18,948 bases of DNA from UBA2231 sp964415175 (GTDB lineage Bacteria; Elusimicrobiota; Elusimicrobia; Elusimicrobiales; UBA9959), in the NCBI GenBank assembly GCA_964415175.1, contig CAYPYG010000042.1, positions 1 to 18,948 of the forward strand, written 5' to 3'. Position 1 is the stretch's first letter. Each line of letters begins with the position of its first letter. The position numbers and the translations under genes are program-made. The notes under the pieces were generated by a model. It worked only from the letters and a program-made list of their open reading frames with translations. It did not search any database and was not told where the DNA came from. Shown piece after piece: positions 6,817 to 14,785 of the stretch.

Positions 6817-8517
6817 ATGGATCCGAACATAGACCGTGGAATGCAGGCTATGACCCCGTGGTTCAAGCGTGCCGACCGCTACGTTCCCGTTCTAGTGGCC
6901 GCCTTGACCTTTATCGTCTTCCTGCCCACCCTCGAAAACTTATTCGTGGACTGGGACGATCATGCCACTCTGGTGGATAATTACAGGTACAGGGGGCTGG
7001 GATGGGAGCAGTTGAAATGGATGTTTACGACATCCCATATGGGGCATTACCAGCCGCTCAGCTGGGTCACTTTCGGGCTCGATCACATCGTCTGGGGGAT
7101 GGATCCGTTCGGGTATCATCTCACCAGCGTACTGCTGCACAGCGTAAACGCCGTCGTCTTCTATTTTGTCTGCCTGAAACTGTTCTCGCTGGTTATAAAG
7201 CGCGCATCCGGGGAGATAGAACCGGGAACGTATTTCGCGGCGGGCTTTGCCGCGCTTGTTTTTGCCGTCCATCCTTTGCGCGTAGAGTCGGTGAGCTGGG
7301 CGACGGAGCGCCGCGACGTGCTTTCCGGCCTCTTCTACCTGCTGTCCGTGTGGTTCTACATTTCGGCGCGGACCTCCGACAGGGACAGGGTATCTTTCTG
7401 GCGTCTTTATGCGCTGCCGCTTGCCGCTTTGCTCCTGTCCCTGTTGTCCAAAGGCACGGCTATAAGTCTTTTCATAACTCTTCTTGTGCTGGATGTCTAC
7501 CCGCTCGGAAGACTTCCGGGCGATCCGGGGCTGTGGTTCTCGCGCGACGCGCGGCGTATCTGGCTCGAGAAGGCGCCGTTCGCCGCGCTTGCCGCGATCT
7601 TCGGAGTGATCGGGTACAAATGGCTGTTAAAAGTGGATTTTATAACCTCTTATGAGCAATTAGAACTGTTCCGGCGTTGCGGGCAGATCTTTTCGGCGCT
7701 GGCATTTTACGTGTGGAAAACCCTCGTGCCTGTGGAGTTGTCCCCTGTGTACCGCGTTCCGTTCGGGTCCGGTCTGCTCGCCGGCGCGGGAATAGCGGCG
7801 GTCACGGTGCTTTTATTCATGCTAAGACGCCGTCTGCCGGCGGGGCTGGCCGCGTGGATATCTTATATCGCCGCTGCCGGTCCGATGCTGGGATTGGTGA
7901 AATTTACGCCCGCAGCCGACCGCTATACCTATATCCCGTGCCTGGGTTTCGCGGCCCTTGCCGGAGCCGGTTTTCTGGCCTGCAGGAAAGCCGTGCCGGG
8001 AAGGCACGGATCGCGGTGTCATGCGGCGGCGCTGCTGGTGATAATCGTCCTTTCCGGGCTGACCTGGCGGCAGGAGATGGTCTGGCGTGATTCGGAAACG
8101 TTGTGGAGGCACGCCCTGTCCGTCGATCCGGAGCTGGACATCGCGCACCTGAACCTCGGCGTGGATCTGGCCATGCAGGACAAAGTGGACGAGGCGGTCC
8201 GGCACTATCTCCAGGCGATAAGAATTAATCCCGACTCCGCAGCGGCTCATAATAATCTGGGCGGTATTTTTGCCGTCCAGGGCAGATCCGACGAGGCCGC
8301 GCGGCATTATAAGGAAGTGTTGAGGATAGATCCCGGCCATCGCTCCGCTTACGCGAATCTGGGGAATGTCATGCTGCAGCAGGGAAAGCCGGACGAAGCC
8401 GAAAAGTATTACGGCGAAGCGCTGAAGATAGATCCGCACAACCAGGCCGCCAGACATAATCTGGAGATATTGAGAAGCCTTCCCAGGACAGGAGCCTCCG
8501 CGTCAACCGGGAACTAA
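6817..8517 (+). CDS. GT-C-type membrane glycosyltransferase with C-terminal TPRs (TMTC-like)
   Basis: 566 residues. About 10 or more membrane segments (about 22-40 through 415) precede three and a half TPRs (about 422-547, each ending in 'INPDS', 'IDPGH' or 'IDPHN'). The first lumenal/periplasmic loop carries an acidic Asp pair (WDDHATL, 46-48), followed by 'GHYQPLSW' (76-83) and 'HPLRVESVSW' (152-161) with 'ERRDVLS'. This layout is that of bacterial relatives of the TMTC protein O-mannosyltransferases, which use a lipid-linked sugar and an acidic catalytic motif. The donor sugar and target are unknown. Start choice is uncertain: ATG 6817, 6841 and 6850 are all in frame before the first membrane helix. 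Codon use is more mixed (ATT, more A/T third positions) than the neighbours, which hints at a different history. Confidence 0.8.
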   Translation: MDPNIDRGMQAMTPWFKRADRYVPVLVAALTFIVFLPTLENLFVDWDDHATLVDNYRYRGLGWEQLKWMFTTSHMGHYQPLSWVTFGLDHIVWGMDPFGYHLTSVLLHSVNAVVFYFVCLKLFSLVIKRASGEIEPGTYFAAGFAALVFAVHPLRVESVSWATERRDVLSGLFYLLSVWFYISARTSDRDRVSFWRLYALPLAALLLSLLSKGTAISLFITLLVLDVYPLGRLPGDPGLWFSRDARRIWLEKAPFAALAAIFGVIGYKWLLKVDFITSYEQLELFRRCGQIFSALAFYVWKTLVPVELSPVYRVPFGSGLLAGAGIAAVTVLLFMLRRRLPAGLAAWISYIAAAGPMLGLVKFTPAADRYTYIPCLGFAALAGAGFLACRKAVPGRHGSRCHAAALLVIIVLSGLTWRQEMVWRDSETLWRHALSVDPELDIAHLNLGVDLAMQDKVDEAVRHYLQAIRINPDSAAAHNNLGGIFAVQGRSDEAARHYKEVLRIDPGHRSAYANLGNVMLQQGKPDEAEKYYGEALKIDPHNQAARHNLEILRSLPRTGASASTGN

Positions 8518-8540
8518 GACGCTCCCGCGTTCTTGAAAAG

Positions 8541-8565
8541 TAAAAACCCCGTTCGCACGGGGTTT
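8541..8565. terminator. bidirectional terminator between GT-C gene and protease operon
   Basis: Perfect 9-bp stem AAACCCCGT / ACGGGGTTT (8544-8552, 8557-8565) with loop TCGC. On the minus strand it is followed by TTTTTACTTTTC, a good Rho-independent terminator for the protease operon. On the plus strand the T-tract is short (TTTCATC), so termination of the GT-C gene is weaker. Confidence 0.85.
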
Positions 8566-8639
8566 CATCAAAACTCCGGAGAGGGCGGGGTCCCTTCTCC
8601 TCCGGGCGCTTTGCAAGGGGGGCCGCCCCTCCGCCCGCG

Positions 8640-9617
8640 TCAGCGCGGGCAGGAGAAGATCTTCTCGGCCATTTCCGCGCCCAGGCCGGCCTCCAGTTCC
8701 GCGGCTATCGCCGCGGCGCGCAGCGAGAGCGCGTTGGCCCCCAGGTCCTGCGTCATCCTCAGCGCCGAAGGGGAGGTGGCGCTGTAGTGCAGCGAGACCA
8801 GTTCGCCGGCGGCGTTTATCGTCATGCTGCCGCTGCTTCCGTGCATGGAGTCGGTGGTGGAGAGAAGCACGGCCGGGGCGCCGTAAGCGGCTTCCTCGCG
8901 TCGCCACTGCTCCTCCGTCCGTATCACCCCCGAAAGATAGGAGTCGGAGCGCACGTCCCCCGTGACCGCTCCCAGACTTATGTGCTTTTTGAATCCCGTA
9001 GAATCAAAGCCGTCGTAGCGCATCGTGAAGCCCGGATATCCTATGTTCCACACCCGGTCCCCCGGCGCGGCCGCGCCGCGCGCCAGCGGTACGCAGACGG
9101 CCGGTTCCGGCAGGTCGAACTTGAGAAGGGCGAAATCGTCGTTGTTCTCCAGGATCTTTTTAAAGACCGGCCCGGGGATGATCTCCACCTCCGGGTCCAG
9201 AAAGGTATTGTTGCCGCGCCCGAGCCACTCTATACGGCCGTTAAGATGGGGGGCGCCGTCCCGGTCCTGCCAGTAGAGAGAAGGACAGACCAGGTCCGCG
9301 GGGCGCTGGTCCCTGATGTGCAGAATGGAATAATTCGCCCCGGAAAACTGTTCCGCGCTCTTTTCCAGGAAGCCGGCTTCCTCAAGGCATTGCTTCACGC
9401 AATGCAGGTTGGTAAGGACATAGCCGTCCTCCGAGACCACGACCGCGCTGCAGTGGTCCCCCGCGCCGTCCAGAACGTCGAGCCTCACCGCGGCGTCGTA
9501 GGCGCGCCGGAACCCGGCGGGGCTTTCCGGCAGATTCTCCAGCGTATAGAATCTGGCCCGGGCGGGCGCGGCCGCGAGAAGAAGGAGAAGGACCAGCGCC
9601 GGGTTCATGGCTCTCAT
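8640..9617 (-). CDS. secreted trypsin-like serine protease
   Basis: 325 residues with signal peptide (MRAMNPALVLLLLLAAAPARA). A trypsin-fold triad is readable: His72 in 'VLTNLHCV', Asp161 in 'NDDFALLKFD', and Ser262 in 'HGSSGSMTINAAGELVSLHYS'. The last is the G-x-S-G nucleophile loop with the following beta strands. 'AVVVSEDGYVLTN' (58-70) matches the strand before the catalytic His in HtrA/S1-type enzymes. 'VWNIGYPG' (189-196) is also typical. No PDZ domain follows, and the protein ends about 60 residues after the Ser. Several Cys (56, 73, 77, 111, 175) could form disulfides in the periplasm. The ATG overlaps the upstream gene's stop (ATGA), so translation is coupled to the NlpC-like partner. 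An alternative start is Met4. Substrate unknown; a processing protease for its operon partner is possible but inferred. Confidence 0.88.
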   Translation of the reverse strand: MRAMNPALVLLLLLAAAPARARFYTLENLPESPAGFRRAYDAAVRLDVLDGAGDHCSAVVVSEDGYVLTNLHCVKQCLEEAGFLEKSAEQFSGANYSILHIRDQRPADLVCPSLYWQDRDGAPHLNGRIEWLGRGNNTFLDPEVEIIPGPVFKKILENNDDFALLKFDLPEPAVCVPLARGAAAPGDRVWNIGYPGFTMRYDGFDSTGFKKHISLGAVTGDVRSDSYLSGVIRTEEQWRREEAAYGAPAVLLSTTDSMHGSSGSMTINAAGELVSLHYSATSPSALRMTQDLGANALSLRAAAIAAELEAGLGAEMAEKIFSCPR

Positions 9618-10540
9618 ATCAGGGATACCTGATGCAGAAGCGAGTCTATGCGCAGCAGGAGCGCCCGCCAGCGGAACTCCGCGCGGGCTTCCGCTTCCGC
9701 GCGCGCCGGGGCCAGGATCTGTTTTGCGGAATCCAGGATCTCGGCGGCGCGCGCCTTCAGTTCCGGATCGGTCTTCCAGCGCAGCGCGAGCCCGCTGAGT
9801 TCCGATTCCGCCCGGCTCACGGCGGCCTCGGTCGCCGCGTAAACCGGCTCGTCCGGGAGATCCTGCCGCCCGGGACGGGAACAGCGGAAATACTCGGACC
9901 TGGCCGGGCAGGCGGCGGGGGCCCGGCCGGGCGGACGGCAGGCTTGCGGCACCGGGAATTCGGCGTAGACCGCTTCCGGCGACTGCAGCTCGTAGGGCGC
10001 CGCGGCCGTAAGATAATTCTTGGAGAAGGACAACTCCTCGGTCAGGTGGATGAAACCGTGCACTTCGGCCCCGTCGCGGTCCCTGACGGCTATAATATCG
10101 CCCGGCAGAGGGGTTTCTCCGGCGCCGAGAGCGCGGCAGTAAGGTGAAGCCATCCAGAACGTCATCTCTTCCGGGGAAGTGAACCGGGGAGCGGCGAGTA
10201 TCCCGGAGGCCACCAGGGCGGCGTTCCAGCAGTTGGGGCCCCAGCGCCCGGCCCGGGTGCCGTGCCTCAGGGCGACAAAATCCGGTGCCGCGTCCTCCAG
10301 CCGCAACTCGCAGGCTCCGGCGCGGCAGCCGCAGAGTCCGGGCCTGCCGGCGGGTTCGCCGAGGCGGACCCGCCAGTCGGAAAGGGCCGCCGCCTGTTTT
10401 TGCAGGAGGGCGCAGTCAGGTCCGCGAAGCATCAACGCTCCTTCATAAGAGCGGTCGACGGAAACCTGAGCGAAAGCGGAGGAGGCAAGGGCCGTCACCA
10501 GTACCGCTAAAGCCGGGAGTTTTGCGTGGCCAGGGGGCAT
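9614..10540 (-). CDS. exported divergent NlpC/P60-like protein with helical C-terminus
   Basis: 308 residues, signal peptide about 1-24 (ends SSAFAQ). The central part resembles an NlpC/P60 (papain-like) domain: Cys104 in 'GPNCWNAALVASGI', 'LPGDIIAVRD' (145-154), His161 in 'EVHGFIHL', then 'FSKN' (172-175). The order Cys, PGDII, His is as in NlpC/P60. The rest is too divergent for a firm family call. Nine Cys are present (43, 70, 72, 77, 104, 135, 201, 211, 220), suggesting disulfides. Residues about 234-305 are Ala/Glu/Arg-rich and predicted to be helical. It is the first gene of a two-gene unit, overlapping the protease start by 4 nt. A possible GATAAT -10 (10549-10554) sits 8 nt before the ATG, so the leader is very short. 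It could be a peptidoglycan hydrolase, an amidase or an inactive relative. Confidence 0.72.
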   Translation of the reverse strand: MPPGHAKLPALAVLVTALASSAFAQVSVDRSYEGALMLRGPDCALLQKQAAALSDWRVRLGEPAGRPGLCGCRAGACELRLEDAAPDFVALRHGTRAGRWGPNCWNAALVASGILAAPRFTSPEEMTFWMASPYCRALGAGETPLPGDIIAVRDRDGAEVHGFIHLTEELSFSKNYLTAAAPYELQSPEAVYAEFPVPQACRPPGRAPAACPARSEYFRCSRPGRQDLPDEPVYAATEAAVSRAESELSGLALRWKTDPELKARAAEILDSAKQILAPARAEAEARAEFRWRALLLRIDSLLHQVSLI

Positions 10541-10578
10541 CTCCGGTAATTATCGTACAAAAAGCGCCCCGTTCACAG
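10541..10578 (-). promoter_or_regulatory. candidate promoter of the NlpC-like/protease operon
   Basis: On the minus strand GATAAT (10549-10554) lies 8 nt before the start codon, predicting transcription start near 10542 and an almost absent leader. GGAG touches the ATG directly, too close to act as a normal ribosome site. A TTGACA exists at 10579-10584 but is 24 nt from the -10, too far for a standard pairing. Confidence 0.35.
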
Positions 10579-10708
10579 TGTCAAAAGGCTCAGAGACGCG
10601 CGGTCAAAAGGGCCGGCGGCCGCTGGGCCTTATGCCGCAGGGATGTTCAAATAAGAGCCGCTGAATAAAAGGACGATCTGCGGCCATGAGAACGGCGCGG
10701 GCATTTGA

Positions 10709-10749
10709 AGCGGGCTCATACAGGCAGGACTTCCCTGGCCGCGGCGCGG
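10709..10749 (-). repeat. 41-nt repeat, copy 2 (inside the EamA gene 3' end)
   Basis: Matches 6588-6628 at 40 of 41 positions. It spans 7 nt beyond the EamA stop codon and the last eleven codons. Sequence on both outer sides differs between the copies. Together with copy 1 it shows a short duplication of coding 3' end, or a shared mobile or repeat unit. Confidence 0.8.
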
Positions 10750-11612
10750 CGCAGGCGGAACTTGGCGAGTTCCCCTATCAGCATGCCGGAAACTATCAGG
10801 AAGCCGCCGGCGGCCTTGATCCAGAAGAACTCCTCGCCGCCCAGCGTCCAGGCGAAGGCCGCGGCGAAAACCGGCTCCAGCGTGAAGATGATGCCGACCT
10901 TGAAAGGGTCGGACCGCCGCTGCGCGAGCATCTGGATGTAAAAAGCGGAGAGGGTGGGAAAAAGGGCGAGGAAGACTATTATCCACCAGCCCTTCGCGCC
11001 CGACACGGTCATCGGCCAGCCCATCGCCGCCGCGAAAAGCATGGCGGCGGCGCCGGTTATCCAGAACTGGTGGAAAGCCAGCAACAGCGGGTCGGCGTCG
11101 GACTTCACATAGCGGTCGGTTATTATCAGGTGGCCGGAGTAGGCCATGGCGGCTACCAGCGTCAGTCCGTCGCCGAGATTGAACCCCCTGACTCCTCCCG
11201 TCAGCAGCCACATGCCCGCTATGGCCAGGAGCGCCGAGACCACCTCCATACGCTTCGGCTTCTCGCCGCGGGCGAGGAAGATGAACACCGGTATGAAGAT
11301 TATGAACAGCCCGGTAATAAAACCGGAATTTGACGCCGTGGTGAACTGCAATCCCGCCGTCTGCGTCATATAGAGCAGACAGAGGAAAAAAGCCAGACCG
11401 AAACCCTCTTTCATGTGGCGGGAGAAAGAGGGACGCCTCAGCGCCCAGGGCAGGATGGCCAGCGCGGAGATCAGGAAGCGTATCCCGACCATGGTTATCG
11501 GGTGGACATTGTCCAGCGCGGACTTGGTGACGATGAAGGTCGAGCCCCAGATGGCGGCGCAATAAAAAAGGCCCAGGTCGTAGAGGGCCGCGGTCTTTGG
11601 ATCGGTCTTCAT
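10716..11612 (-). CDS. EamA/DMT-family transporter
   Basis: 298 residues with about ten hydrophobic segments in two halves, the length and layout of the drug/metabolite transporter (EamA, RhaT-like) family of inner-membrane exporters. The N-terminal half carries the typical first-helix 'LGLFYCAAIWGSTFIVTKSA' and 'GIRFLISALAILPW'. The second half has 'LFPTLSAFYIQMLAQRRSDP' and 'FTLEPVFAAAFAWTLGGE', close to the family pattern (SxxxxxxQ, then LEPVxAxxxxxxxxGE). It starts 15 nt after the rlhA stop, so it is probably the last gene of the PLD-rlhA-EamA unit. No strong Shine-Dalgarno is seen. No terminator is visible in the 175-nt gap that follows (10541-10715), which holds no gene I can support. 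Substrate unknown; amino acids or metabolites are typical. Confidence 0.92.
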   Translation of the reverse strand: MKTDPKTAALYDLGLFYCAAIWGSTFIVTKSALDNVHPITMVGIRFLISALAILPWALRRPSFSRHMKEGFGLAFFLCLLYMTQTAGLQFTTASNSGFITGLFIIFIPVFIFLARGEKPKRMEVVSALLAIAGMWLLTGGVRGFNLGDGLTLVAAMAYSGHLIITDRYVKSDADPLLLAFHQFWITGAAAMLFAAAMGWPMTVSGAKGWWIIVFLALFPTLSAFYIQMLAQRRSDPFKVGIIFTLEPVFAAAFAWTLGGEEFFWIKAAGGFLIVSGMLIGELAKFRLRRAAAREVLPV

Positions 11613-11627
11613 ATATAAGTGGCCCGG

Positions 11628-13421
11628 TCAGGGGGCCATGATCTTCATCACACAGCGCGCGCAGTCGAATTCCAGCCGGAAGCGGCGGCCGCCGTCCATG
11701 ACCAGGAACAGCGGTCCGGCAGCGCCCTTGCCCGGACATAGCCCGTGCGCCCGGCGGAGGCAATGCTTCACCGTCATCAGTTCCGCGCCGCGCAGGTCGG
11801 CGCCGCCCTCGGCGGCCGGGGACAGTTTCTTCACGCCGTGGCGGCGGTAGAACTCCGCGGCCGCGCGATTAAGGACATTGCCGCGGTAGTCCAGCGTCCC
11901 CGACGGATACGGAAAATCGTTCCTGGCGACGGGCGCTTCCCCGCGGGGAGAGGGCGGCGGGGCCTTTCCCAGTTCCTCAAGGACTTCGCGCCGCAGGGAA
12001 TTGAGCGCCGAGGCGGGAACGAAAAAGGGTTTCTCCGGCAGCGTCAGGCTGAGGAGATAAAAACCGGAGCCGCCGGTCTTGCCAAGCTGGCGCTTCATGG
12101 TCTCGACGGCCATCGCGGGGTCTTTCGCCTTCTCCCTGGCCAGCCGCGCGCGGGCCGAGGCCTTCCGACCGGCCTCGTCGGCGGCGGCCAGCTCCAGGCC
12201 GTCGGCGGTTTCCGACAGCGTCAGCGTTACGCCCAGTTCCCGGGACGGGACCGCCTTTTCCAGGGAACGCAGGAACTCCCTGTCGAGGTTGCGGCTTATC
12301 AGGTCCCCCTCGCGCACCAGGGAGGCTTTGTCTGAGTAGACGCGTTTGCCGTTGACCCGGTTGACGGTCAGGCCGCCGAGCTCACCCCGCACGTCGAAAA
12401 AGCTCAGCCCGTCGCCGCAGTTAACGGTCTTGTCCAGGACGAAGGAATCCCTCCGCGTCTCCCTGGCCCGGCCCAGCGGCTCGCCCGCGAACTTGGGCGT
12501 GTACGGCGAGCCCATGTTCTTATCCGGGCCGTTGAGGCAATAGGCGGTGTAGCCGCGGTTGAAGGTCTTGGAGAGGTCGGGTTCGAAACCGGGCTCGCAT
12601 TTTCCGTAAGAAGCGCGGGCGTAGCCGCCCTTCGCTATGAGCGCGTCGAGCTTCCCGCGGTAGAAGGCGACGACGTTGCGGACATAGTCCCTGTCCTTGA
12701 GGCGTCCCTCGATCTTGAAGGAGGTCACCCCGGCGGCCGCCAGGGCGCCGAGCTGCGCGGAGTGGTTCAGGTCTTTCAGCGAGAGCAGATGCGCGGGCCC
12801 CGCCAGTTTTTCGCCGCCTTCGTTCTCGAGCGACATTTTCAGCCGGCAGGGCTGGGCGCATTCGCCGCGGTTGCCGCTGCGGCCGCCCAGGTAGAAGCTC
12901 ATGCGGCACTGGCCGCTGTAAGAAACGCAGAGCGCGCCGTGCACGAAGAACTCCAGGTCCACCGAGGTCGCGGCGCGTATCTTCTTTATCTCGGGCAGCG
13001 CGAGCTCCCGCGCCAGTATGACGCGGCGGAAGCCGGCCTTCTCGAGGAACAGCGCCTTCTCCGGCGTGGAATTGTCGCACTGGGTGCTGGCGAAAAGCGG
13101 GATCGGCGGCAGGTCCTGTTCCAGGAGCCCCATGTCCTGTATGATGGCGGCGTCGGCGCCGGCGTTCCAGAGTTCGCGCAGCAGTCTGACCGCGCGCGGA
13201 AGCTCGGCGTCGGTCAGCAGCGTGTTGACGGCGGCGTAGACGCGCGCTCCGTACCTGCGGGCGTGGGCGGCCAGCTTCTCCACGTCACGAACGGGATTGG
13301 CCGCGGCCCGGCGCGCGCCGAAGGCCTCGGCGCCGATATAGACGGCGTCCGCGCCGCAGTTCACCGCGTCCAGGCCGCAGGCCAGGTCCTTCGCCGGCGC
13401 CAGGAGTTCCAGTTCCCTCAT
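11628..13421 (-). CDS. rlhA: U32 family 23S rRNA C2501 hydroxylation protein RlhA
   Basis: 597 residues. It follows E. coli RlhA (YdcP) as I recall it along its whole length: 'ELLAPAKD' start, 'GADAVYIGAEAFGAR' (23-37), 'NTLLTDAEL', 'ASTQCD' (111-116), the U32 signature 'FFVHGALCVSYSGQC' (158-172), and 'NRGECAQPCRL' (184-194). The C-terminal half is DUF3656-like with 'VKHCLRRAHGLCP' and a final 'FDCARCVM'. Cys165, 172, 188 and 192 are the four conserved Cys expected to hold an iron-sulfur cluster. RlhA is needed to hydroxylate cytidine 2501 in the 23S peptidyl transferase region using prephenate-dependent chemistry. U32 members were once called collagenase-like peptidases, so 'peptidase' labels are misleading. 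Its ATG shares one base with the upstream stop (TAATG), implying translational coupling to the PLD gene. Confidence 0.88.
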   Translation of the reverse strand: MRELELLAPAKDLACGLDAVNCGADAVYIGAEAFGARRAAANPVRDVEKLAAHARRYGARVYAAVNTLLTDAELPRAVRLLRELWNAGADAAIIQDMGLLEQDLPPIPLFASTQCDNSTPEKALFLEKAGFRRVILARELALPEIKKIRAATSVDLEFFVHGALCVSYSGQCRMSFYLGGRSGNRGECAQPCRLKMSLENEGGEKLAGPAHLLSLKDLNHSAQLGALAAAGVTSFKIEGRLKDRDYVRNVVAFYRGKLDALIAKGGYARASYGKCEPGFEPDLSKTFNRGYTAYCLNGPDKNMGSPYTPKFAGEPLGRARETRRDSFVLDKTVNCGDGLSFFDVRGELGGLTVNRVNGKRVYSDKASLVREGDLISRNLDREFLRSLEKAVPSRELGVTLTLSETADGLELAAADEAGRKASARARLAREKAKDPAMAVETMKRQLGKTGGSGFYLLSLTLPEKPFFVPASALNSLRREVLEELGKAPPPSPRGEAPVARNDFPYPSGTLDYRGNVLNRAAAEFYRRHGVKKLSPAAEGGADLRGAELMTVKHCLRRAHGLCPGKGAAGPLFLVMDGGRRFRLEFDCARCVMKIMAP

Positions 13422-14629
13422 TAATCCCGTTTCACGGCCTTGTACTTCTTCTCCTGGTCGACGGGCTCGACGTAAGGGCCGCTCCAGGCCGTCTCGAAGA
13501 TGTCCCCCAGAGCGCGCGCCATCGACTCTCCGTCCACGAAGACCGCGGCGTCGCGCGTGCCGTAGAAATAGCTCTTGCCCCAGTTGGAGGTGCTTATATA
13601 GGAGACCTCCCCGTCCGCTACGGCGTACTTGCAGTGCTCCACGCGGGCGAAAGGCACGAAGCCGCCGCTGTGCTGCGGCAGCGAGGAGATCTTCACGCTC
13701 ACGTTTTTGGCCTTCGCCAGTTCCTTTATATACTTGTCGTCCTTCTTGCCCATCGTCCAGTCGGCGAAAATAAGCCTGACCTCCACGCCGCGGCGGCCGG
13801 CCGCGCGCAGGGCCTTGTCCAGCTCGAACCAGAGCGTCCCGTCGTAGTCCTTGATGGCGTAGCTCATAACCTGGGCCCGGAAGCTGCTCTTTGCCTTCTT
13901 TATCATGCGCAGCAGTTCCTTTATTTCCGCGCCGAAAGAGGCGGGGCGGGATTTCACGGGGCTGAAGGAGAGATGGTACGAGACCGGTTCTCCGTTGAAA
14001 GAGGCGGCCTCCGGAACTTTCCGGCTGACCGGCTTGAAATCCGGCTTCCTGAAGCGTTTCGTGGGAGCGGCGCCGCCGGCTATAGCCCAGTCCTCCTCGA
14101 ATATGGCCGCGAAAGTCTTCGCCGCCCTTTCGCTCTTTATGCGCAGGCCGAGCTCGTGTATGTGCCGCAGCGCGCGCCAGTCGAAATTCTGGCTGCCTAC
14201 GAAGACCTCGCGGCCGTCCACTATGAAGAACTTGGCGTGCTGCACCCCGCCGAAGGCCTTACGGTAGTCTATGACGCGCCCCTCGATGTTATCAAGCGCG
14301 CCCAGCTCTTTCAGCGGACCGGCGCTCTCGCCCATCATGACCTTGTCCACTATTATCCTCACCTTCACGCCGCGGGCCGCGGCGCGTTTAACCGCGTCCA
14401 GCACCGGTTCCATCGGCTCGCCCGGCTTATGCGCGATGTAGAACTGCTCTATGTCCAGCGCGGCGGAGGCTCCGTCGATCATCTCCACCCAGGTCTCGAC
14501 GGGTTTCGCGGCCAGCGCGGACCCGTACACCGTCTCGTCCGGCACGGTCTGCACCAGCGCAAGTTCGGCGGCCCCCGCCGCCGTAAGGCAGGCGGCGAGC
14601 AGCGCCGCGGCCGATCTGATAACGCGCAT
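13421..14629 (-). CDS. exported phospholipase D-superfamily protein (PLD3/4-like)
   Basis: 402 residues, signal peptide about 1-21, good ribosome site (GGAGG before the ATG). Two complete HKD motifs are present: His131-Lys133-Asp138 in 'HAKFFIVD' and His332-Lys334-Asp339 in 'HCKYAVAD'. They are followed by 'GSQNFDWRAL' and 'TSNWGKSYF', giving the two-lobed PLD active site. The N-terminal 'VETWVEMIDGASAALDIEQFYI' resembles PLD3/PLD4-type proteins, which act as nucleases or lipid phosphodiesterases. The domain order is PLD-PLD with no extra domain. The exported location suggests degradation or exchange of phosphodiester bonds (nucleic acid or lipid) outside the cytoplasm; substrate not decidable. 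It is first in a unit with rlhA and EamA and divergent from an M20 hydrolase. Confidence 0.9.
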   Translation of the reverse strand: MRVIRSAAALLAACLTAAGAAELALVQTVPDETVYGSALAAKPVETWVEMIDGASAALDIEQFYIAHKPGEPMEPVLDAVKRAAARGVKVRIIVDKVMMGESAGPLKELGALDNIEGRVIDYRKAFGGVQHAKFFIVDGREVFVGSQNFDWRALRHIHELGLRIKSERAAKTFAAIFEEDWAIAGGAAPTKRFRKPDFKPVSRKVPEAASFNGEPVSYHLSFSPVKSRPASFGAEIKELLRMIKKAKSSFRAQVMSYAIKDYDGTLWFELDKALRAAGRRGVEVRLIFADWTMGKKDDKYIKELAKAKNVSVKISSLPQHSGGFVPFARVEHCKYAVADGEVSYISTSNWGKSYFYGTRDAAVFVDGESMARALGDIFETAWSGPYVEPVDQEKKYKAVKRD

Positions 14630-14785
14630 CTTTACCTCCAGGGAACAGTTTTCTCCAAAAATCTCCGGCCGGTGTCCGGCCTTACGCGCGAGGAGCCTTC
14701 CCTCGCGATTTTTCCCGTATATTAAATTATAGTTTATAAATTAAGTATACTTTCACTGATCGGACTTTCCGCCGGAGGCCCCCCA
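14630..14785. promoter_or_regulatory. divergent promoter region with leader hairpins, PLD gene / M20 gene
   Basis: Minus side (PLD leader): two hairpins, CGCGAGG/CCTCGCG (14687-14693, 14701-14707) and GGCCGG/CCGGCC (14667-14672, 14676-14681). The latter is followed on the minus strand by GGAGATTTTT, so it could act as an attenuator. The first hairpin with ATTTTT after it also works as a terminator on the plus strand. The centre is an AT-rich near-palindrome (14717-14750) holding TATAAT for the minus strand (14726-14731) and TATACT for the plus strand (14746-14751). The M20 ribosome site is GGAGG (14774-14778). Confidence 0.6.

Noticed and set aside
10630..11763. 377-codon minus-strand ORF overlapping EamA
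   Set aside because: Out-of-frame shadow of EamA and of the rlhA 3' end. The EamA frame has ten clear membrane segments.
14667..14681. shared GGCCGGACAC motif in the serS and PLD leaders as one regulon
   Set aside because: The 10-nt match is GC-rich and related CCGGACA strings also occur at 6731 and 6773, so two sites do not establish a common regulator.
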